Source: Halobacteriovorax sp. GB3
GTDB taxonomy: Bacteria; Bdellovibrionota; Bacteriovoracia; Bacteriovoracales; Bacteriovoracaceae
Assembly: GCF_028649655.1 (NCBI RefSeq)
Contig: NZ_JAQSLN010000003.1
Span: forward strand, 62,001-126,000
Direction: 5' to 3'
DNA: 64,000 nt
Positions within the stretch are counted from its first letter, which is position 1. Every line of letters begins with the position of its first letter. Position numbers and translations under genes: made by a program. The notes under the pieces were generated by a model. The model saw nothing but the letters and a program-made list of their open reading frames with translations, had not been told where the DNA came from and made no database searches. Shown piece by piece: positions 60,625 through 64,000 of the stretch.

Positions 60625-60701
60625 CGGACCGTAGCGCAGCTTGGTAGCGCGCTACCTTGGGGTGGTAGAGGTCGCCTGTTCGAATCAGGTCGGTCCGACC
60701 A
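60625..60701 (+). tRNA. tRNA-Pro (anticodon GGG)
   Basis: A 77-base cloverleaf with encoded CCA. The acceptor stem is CGGACCG/CGGTCCG with discriminator A, the anticodon stem CTACC/GGTAG holds TTGGGGT (anticodon GGG), and the T arm has TTCGAATC. The CGG start and A73 fit tRNA-Pro. Confidence 0.95.
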
Positions 60702-60938
60702 TTTATATATATTTGCAAGACTTTGCTTCTTCACAAATGGTCATAAAAACCCACGCGCTAACGCTTCAGAGTTTTAAAAATTAGAGTTATGACCTCCCGA
60801 TTTCATTAGTTTTGCTATTTTGTAAAAAAAAATAATGATTTGTTGATGTAAATACTATTCATTTTTTTAAATTTATTTGAAGTCCTATCCACTCTGTTGG
60901 TACCTATAAAACTTAACGTAGTGATAGGAGTTCTAAGT

Positions 60939-61922
60939 ATGTTTAAGTTATTTTTGCTCTCTCTGTTAGTGATTTCATTTTCTTCTAATGCCAGTGTTCC
61001 ATTTGAAATTCAAGAATATGAATCACCATATCCTGGCTATCTTTATGGTCCAAAAAAAGAAGGGGATTATCCTGCAATCATCTTTTTACATGGTTCTGAT
61101 GGCGGAAATGGAGATTACTATAAAAGTGAAGGTTTCAATGAGTCAAATGTGGGTGAGAATTCAGTTGCCCCACAAATTGCGAGATACTATGCAAGTCAAG
61201 GTTTTGTGACATATGCCCTTTGTTATTTTGATTGTAAGAAAAACCATAAAGGATTCGAAAATTATCCACCGGATAATTTTAACAATATTGATATTTATGA
61301 ACATGTCTATAAACCATTGAAGTGGTTAAAAAATTCAAAGTTTGTAAATGGATCTAAGGTGATATTGTGGGGAGGCTCTAAGGGAGCTGAATTATCTATT
61401 CTTTTGGCATCGCATTTGTCCAAGTTAAACAAAGAAGACAATCAAGCCTATGTTGTTCCCGATGCCGTAATGAGCTTGTCGCCTAGTGATCGTATTGGAC
61501 TTGCTTCTTTAAAGGAAGATGATGGCACATTGAAGACACTATATGGAGAACCTTCTTATAGATTCAAGGAGTCAGTTTTTAAAGCATGGACACCAATTGA
61601 TATAGAGTATTATCAAGGTCCTCTTATGATTAACTATATGACACAAGATCCTTTATGGGGATATCTAATTCAACCAGTAGTTCTCTATTATAAGTATCTA
61701 AGTATCGATATTACCCCACTGTACTTTCAAATAGAAGAGGATCTCAAATTTGATGATGTTTATGAAAGTTATCAAAAAGCTCCAACGGATTTCTTGGGTC
61801 AAAATTTTATAAATTTTAATTTTGAAGGGCACGTCTTCGTAGACCAAACAAAATATGAAGAAGCACAGAAAATACAAAATTTCATTAATGCTGCATTTAT
61901 TCATCAAGTGATTAAGCAGTAG
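60939..61922 (+). CDS. Exported alpha/beta hydrolase, BAAT/acyl-thioester-hydrolase type
   Basis: A 327-residue protein with signal peptide MFKLFLLSLLVISFSSNA. The core is an alpha/beta hydrolase: oxyanion HGSDGGNGDYYKSEG, nucleophile elbow LWGGSKGAELSILLASH (Ser in GxSKGAE, the pattern of BAAT C-terminal and dienelactone-type hydrolases) and a late His in FEGHVFVDQTKYEEAQ. An Asp is likely near YMTQDPLWG. The substrate is unknown. An in-frame upstream ATG (60897) is rejected because the signal peptide starts at 60939. Upstream 60702-60938 has no gene. Confidence 0.78.
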   Translation: MFKLFLLSLLVISFSSNASVPFEIQEYESPYPGYLYGPKKEGDYPAIIFLHGSDGGNGDYYKSEGFNESNVGENSVAPQIARYYASQGFVTYALCYFDCKKNHKGFENYPPDNFNNIDIYEHVYKPLKWLKNSKFVNGSKVILWGGSKGAELSILLASHLSKLNKEDNQAYVVPDAVMSLSPSDRIGLASLKEDDGTLKTLYGEPSYRFKESVFKAWTPIDIEYYQGPLMINYMTQDPLWGYLIQPVVLYYKYLSIDITPLYFQIEEDLKFDDVYESYQKAPTDFLGQNFINFNFEGHVFVDQTKYEEAQKIQNFINAAFIHQVIKQ

Positions 61923-61935
61923 TTTTAATGTTCAG

Positions 61936-61968
61936 AGGGGTTGCTAATTAAGCAACTCCTTTTTTTAA
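61936..61968 (+). terminator. Intrinsic terminator after the alpha/beta hydrolase gene
   Basis: AGGGGTTGCT and AGCAACTCCT pair (10 bp, one G-U) around a five-base loop, followed by a run of seven T. Confidence 0.85.
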
Positions 61969-62023
61969 TGTCTTTTTCTATAAAAGGTGTATCATTTTCT
62001 TATTCTTCTTCCTGTAGGATTGT

Positions 62024-62584
62024 ATGAAAAAGAAAGATTGGTACCTTGTTGAAAATGGCAAATACGTTATTGAGATTAGAACCGATTCCCTCGAGCAGCT
62101 CTTTGATAAAAGAGATCCAAACCCATTTAGAAGCCGTGACCTTGATGATGATGCGGCCGAGTATATCTTAAGTTGCGCTAGTGAGATAGGCCCTAAGAAA
62201 GTTGGTAAGATTCGCATTCTCACCATGGAAGGGGCCGGGGAGCACAAGATTGATATTATCAGCAAGGGGCTCCATGAATTTTTTCTCTACCGCGAAGATA
62301 TCACTCTTAAAAAGATTAGGGCCATTATTTATCTTGGTCTAAGAACACTTGTTATTGGACTTTTGGCCTTGAGTATTTCCATTTTTATTTCTTATCACTT
62401 TAGTAAAATGATTGATGATGAGTATTTGAAAATTGTTTTAAAAGAGGGACTTTTACTTATTGGCTGGGTTTCTATGTGGAAGCCGATCAATATTTTTCTC
62501 TACGAATGGTGGCCTATGGTAGATCAAAGAAATTTGTTTCAGATGCTCTCATCAGTTAAAATAGAGATCGTTGAATTAAAATAG
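62024..62584 (+). CDS. Inner-membrane protein of unknown function
   Basis: A 186-residue protein. Residues 1-100 are soluble (WYLVENGKYVIEIRTDSLEQLF, DLDDDAAEYILSCASEIG), followed by two membrane helices (IIYLGLRTLVIGLLALSISIF, about 105-125; IVLKEGLLLIGWVSMWKPINIFL, about 140-162) and a short cytoplasmic tail. The segment ITLKKIRAIIYLGLRTLVIGL occurs in uncharacterised bacterial membrane proteins, but no function is known to me. Ten bases separate it from the VOC-protein gene, which is probably in the same transcript. Confidence 0.6.
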   Translation: MKKKDWYLVENGKYVIEIRTDSLEQLFDKRDPNPFRSRDLDDDAAEYILSCASEIGPKKVGKIRILTMEGAGEHKIDIISKGLHEFFLYREDITLKKIRAIIYLGLRTLVIGLLALSISIFISYHFSKMIDDEYLKIVLKEGLLLIGWVSMWKPINIFLYEWWPMVDQRNLFQMLSSVKIEIVELK

Positions 62585-62594
62585 GAGGGAAGCT

Positions 62595-62981
62595 TTGAGT
62601 TTAGATGCAATTGGGATTATTAGTGATGATATGGATAAGTCTATCGAATTCTACCAATGCTTTGGATTGGACTTCGAGTTATTTGGTGAAAATGAACATG
62701 CAGAAGCACTTCTTCCTAGTGGTGTACGTCTAATGATCGATTCAAAAGAACTTATGAAAAAGCTTTATCCAGCTAAAGAGATTAAGCGCGGAAATTCAAT
62801 GGTTCTTTGCTTTAAGTTTGAAACGAGCTCTGAGTTAGATGAGCGATTTCAATTTTTAAGTGAGAAAAAGTATTCGGTATTAAAAAGTCCTGAGGATATG
62901 TTTTGGGGGCAGCGATATGCCAGTGTCGAAGATCCTGATGGAAATCAAATTGATCTTTTTTGTGCACTCAGAGAACAATAG
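62595..62981 (+). CDS. VOC-fold (glyoxalase/bleomycin-resistance type) protein
   Basis: A 128-residue protein of the vicinal-oxygen-chelate superfamily. It has the paired beta-alpha-beta-beta-beta units: DAIGIISDDMDKSIEFYQCFGLDFELF, then MVLCFKFETSSELDERFQFL and WGQRYASVEDPDGNQIDLF, the latter the classical ending. The metal-binding residues expected are few (the first is Ile in place of His), so it may be a non-metal or binding-type VOC protein. The TTG start follows AGGAGGG. Confidence 0.8.
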   Translation: MSLDAIGIISDDMDKSIEFYQCFGLDFELFGENEHAEALLPSGVRLMIDSKELMKKLYPAKEIKRGNSMVLCFKFETSSELDERFQFLSEKKYSVLKSPEDMFWGQRYASVEDPDGNQIDLFCALREQ

Positions 62982-62984
62982 CAA

Positions 62985-63740
62985 TTAGAAAAGAGGAATT
63001 TTCTTTTTCTTTTTTCCAAAATAGCGAACGATCCCGCGATAGACGGCCGAGGCGTACTCTTCTTGGAATTGGTCCGAGAGAACTTTTTGGACTTCTTTTT
63101 TATTGGAAAGAAATCCCGCTTCAAGAAGAACGCTCGGTCTTTTAGAAAGTGCGAGTACATAAAAAAGGGCCGGCTTAATTCCACGATCAGAAAGTTTGTA
63201 CTTTGGAACAACACGCTTTGAGATATTTGCATGGATGAAGTAGGCAAGCTTCTTTGATTTTGGAGCAGTTAGTCCAATAACGAGATCTGCGAGAATTTGA
63301 TTAATAATCAATTCTTCACCTTTGCTGTTTTTGTTTTCTACTTGCTCAATCTTTTTTACCGCAGCATCTTCGTGGTTATTCAGAAAATAGGTCTCAACAC
63401 CATTTGAGCTTCGAGAGTGAGATGAATTCAAGTGGATACTGACGAAAATATCGGCACCTATTTTATCTGCATATTCTGCTCTTTGCTCTAGTGTGAGAGT
63501 TCGATCAATTGTGCGAGTGAGGTAGGCCTTAATGTGATCCGTTTTATTGAGCTTCTTGTGAATTCTTTTCGCGATTTCAAGGGCCACTTCTTTTTCACAT
63601 AGTACGGATAATTTCTTTTTTTTCCAGATTTTTGCTTTCGCTCCACAGTCTTCTCCTCCATGACCTGGGTCAATGAGAACAACATTCGCATGAATGTTGA
63701 CAGTGAGAATGAATAGGAGAGTTGCAAAGATCAATTTCAT
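62985..63740 (-). CDS. N-acetylmuramoyl-L-alanine amidase (Amidase_3, AmiC type)
   Basis: A 251-residue zinc amidase that cuts the amide between MurNAc and L-Ala. A signal peptide (MKLIFATLLFILTVNIHA) is present. Zinc ligands are in DPGHGGEDCGA (His), EKEVALEIAKRIH (Glu) and VSIHLNSSHSR (His), with catalytic Glu in VLLEAGFLSN. No AMIN or SPOR domain precedes it, so it is the catalytic domain alone. A basic tail (FGKKKKKIPLF) ends the chain. The SH3-domain gene upstream on the same strand is closed by a terminator. Confidence 0.92.
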   Translation of the reverse strand: MKLIFATLLFILTVNIHANVVLIDPGHGGEDCGAKAKIWKKKKLSVLCEKEVALEIAKRIHKKLNKTDHIKAYLTRTIDRTLTLEQRAEYADKIGADIFVSIHLNSSHSRSSNGVETYFLNNHEDAAVKKIEQVENKNSKGEELIINQILADLVIGLTAPKSKKLAYFIHANISKRVVPKYKLSDRGIKPALFYVLALSKRPSVLLEAGFLSNKKEVQKVLSDQFQEEYASAVYRGIVRYFGKKKKKIPLF

Positions 63741-63762
63741 TAAAAATATTCTAGCGTATTCT

Positions 63763-63795
63763 ATGTGAAAAATAAAAGCTTACCTAAAGTAAGCT
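63763..63795 (-). terminator. Terminator between the SH3-domain gene and the amidase gene
   Basis: On the minus strand AGCTTAC and GTAAGCT (63777-63795) form a 7-bp stem with a five-base loop, followed by TTTTATTTTTC. It lies downstream of the gene entering the window at the right edge. Confidence 0.65.
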
Positions 63796-63796
63796 C

Positions 63797-64000
63797 TTAT
63801 TTTAGTTTTTTGATTAATTCGTACCAAAGCCAACCCGTGACTTTTTTATCAGAAATGAGATCGTGGTATTCCACTTTGTGCCAACCACCTTTTTGCTCAA
63901 TAAACTTAACTGATTGATTCGGTGATAGTGTTTGAATAAGCTCGCCCTTAGGAGATGCTTGATCTCTTAGATTGGCAAATTTTAGCGTAACAAATCTTGT
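63797..64000 (-). CDS. Bacterial SH3-domain protein, C-terminal part (partial)
   Basis: The minus strand is open from the right edge to TAA at 63797-63799, giving the last 67 codons. The sequence has the bacterial SH3 layout: LKFANLRDQASPKGELIQTL, SVKFIEQKGGWHKVEYHD, and KVTGWLWYELI, with the N-L-R and G-W-x-K-V hallmarks. Such domains bind cell wall peptides. The remaining N-terminus lies beyond the window. Position beside an amidase gene suggests envelope function. Confidence 0.75.
   Translation of the reverse strand, partial: TRFVTLKFANLRDQASPKGELIQTLSPNQSVKFIEQKGGWHKVEYHDLISDKKVTGWLWYELIKKLK

Overview
The window is about 64 kb of AT-rich, gene-dense chromosomal DNA from a Gram-negative bacterium. 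It has Sec, Tat, TonB and Lol-type export genes, many signal peptides and lipoboxes, and outer-membrane barrels. The gene content suggests a predatory delta-type proteobacterium of the Bdellovibrio/Bacteriovorax (Bdellovibrionota) kind: an unusually large set of exported hydrolases (papain-like, trypsin-like and zinc proteases, a PHB depolymerase, CocE and BAAT-type alpha/beta hydrolases, murein endopeptidase, amidase), monomeric isocitrate dehydrogenase, an HD-GYP-like protein and sigma-54 promoters. This placement is inferred from gene content; no rRNA or taxonomic marker was compared. No phage, insertion sequence, integrase or CRISPR array was seen.

Layout. 0-7.2 kb: end of a flavin oxidoreductase, a Flp-like prepilin, an outer-membrane barrel, then an operon of fadI, fadJ and a LolC/E-like permease. 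7.4-11.4 kb: a sigma-54-driven pair of a porin-like barrel and a 939-residue lipoprotein. 11.4-18.8 kb: a small secreted protein whose ribosome binding site lies in a hairpin, a lipoprotein Ppx/GppA homologue, an orphan cytosine-5 DNA methyltransferase, an ABC-ATPase-like protein without a P-loop, an MnmA-like protein without its active site, an M28-type protein with an altered base, and canonical mnmA. 19-26.7 kb: a sigma-54-driven acidic protein, tRNA-Leu, small secreted proteins, a CocE-type hydrolase, a HAD phosphatase and exported proteins of unknown role. 26.9-33.2 kb: queA, tgt, yajC, a tatA-like gene, secD and secF. 33-41 kb: a lipoprotein, an IHF/HU protein, tRNA-Cys, a frameshifted FCP1/NIF-type phosphatase gene, a two-gene TPR-regulator/exported-protein operon and a membrane-anchored HNH protein. 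41-51 kb: icd, GNAT, PHB depolymerase, a coupled protease pair, a TonB receptor, a metalloprotease and hpf. 51-54.4 kb: a polar amino acid ABC transporter and a trypsin-like protease. 54.4-64 kb: a Gre-factor homologue, bacterioferritin, HD-GYP-like and cNMP-binding proteins, a YtfJ-like protein, MepA with an NlpC/P60-like neighbour, tRNA-Pro, an alpha/beta hydrolase, a VOC protein, an amidase and an SH3-domain fragment.

The housekeeping blocks (fadIJ, queA-tgt-yajC-secDF, mnmA, icd, hpf, tRNAs) are interleaved with exported proteins probably used to digest polymers, prey envelope and storage granules. The most unusual points are: (1) a cluster of three neighbouring genes whose products keep an enzyme fold but lack catalytic residues (14.2-17.4 kb); (2) two small secreted-protein genes whose Shine-Dalgarno lies in a start-site hairpin; (3) a phosphatase gene split by one extra T in a T-run; (4) a perfect 12-bp hairpin over the secD stop codon; (5) two textbook-spaced sigma-54 promoters. 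Functions come from motif reading alone, without database searches.
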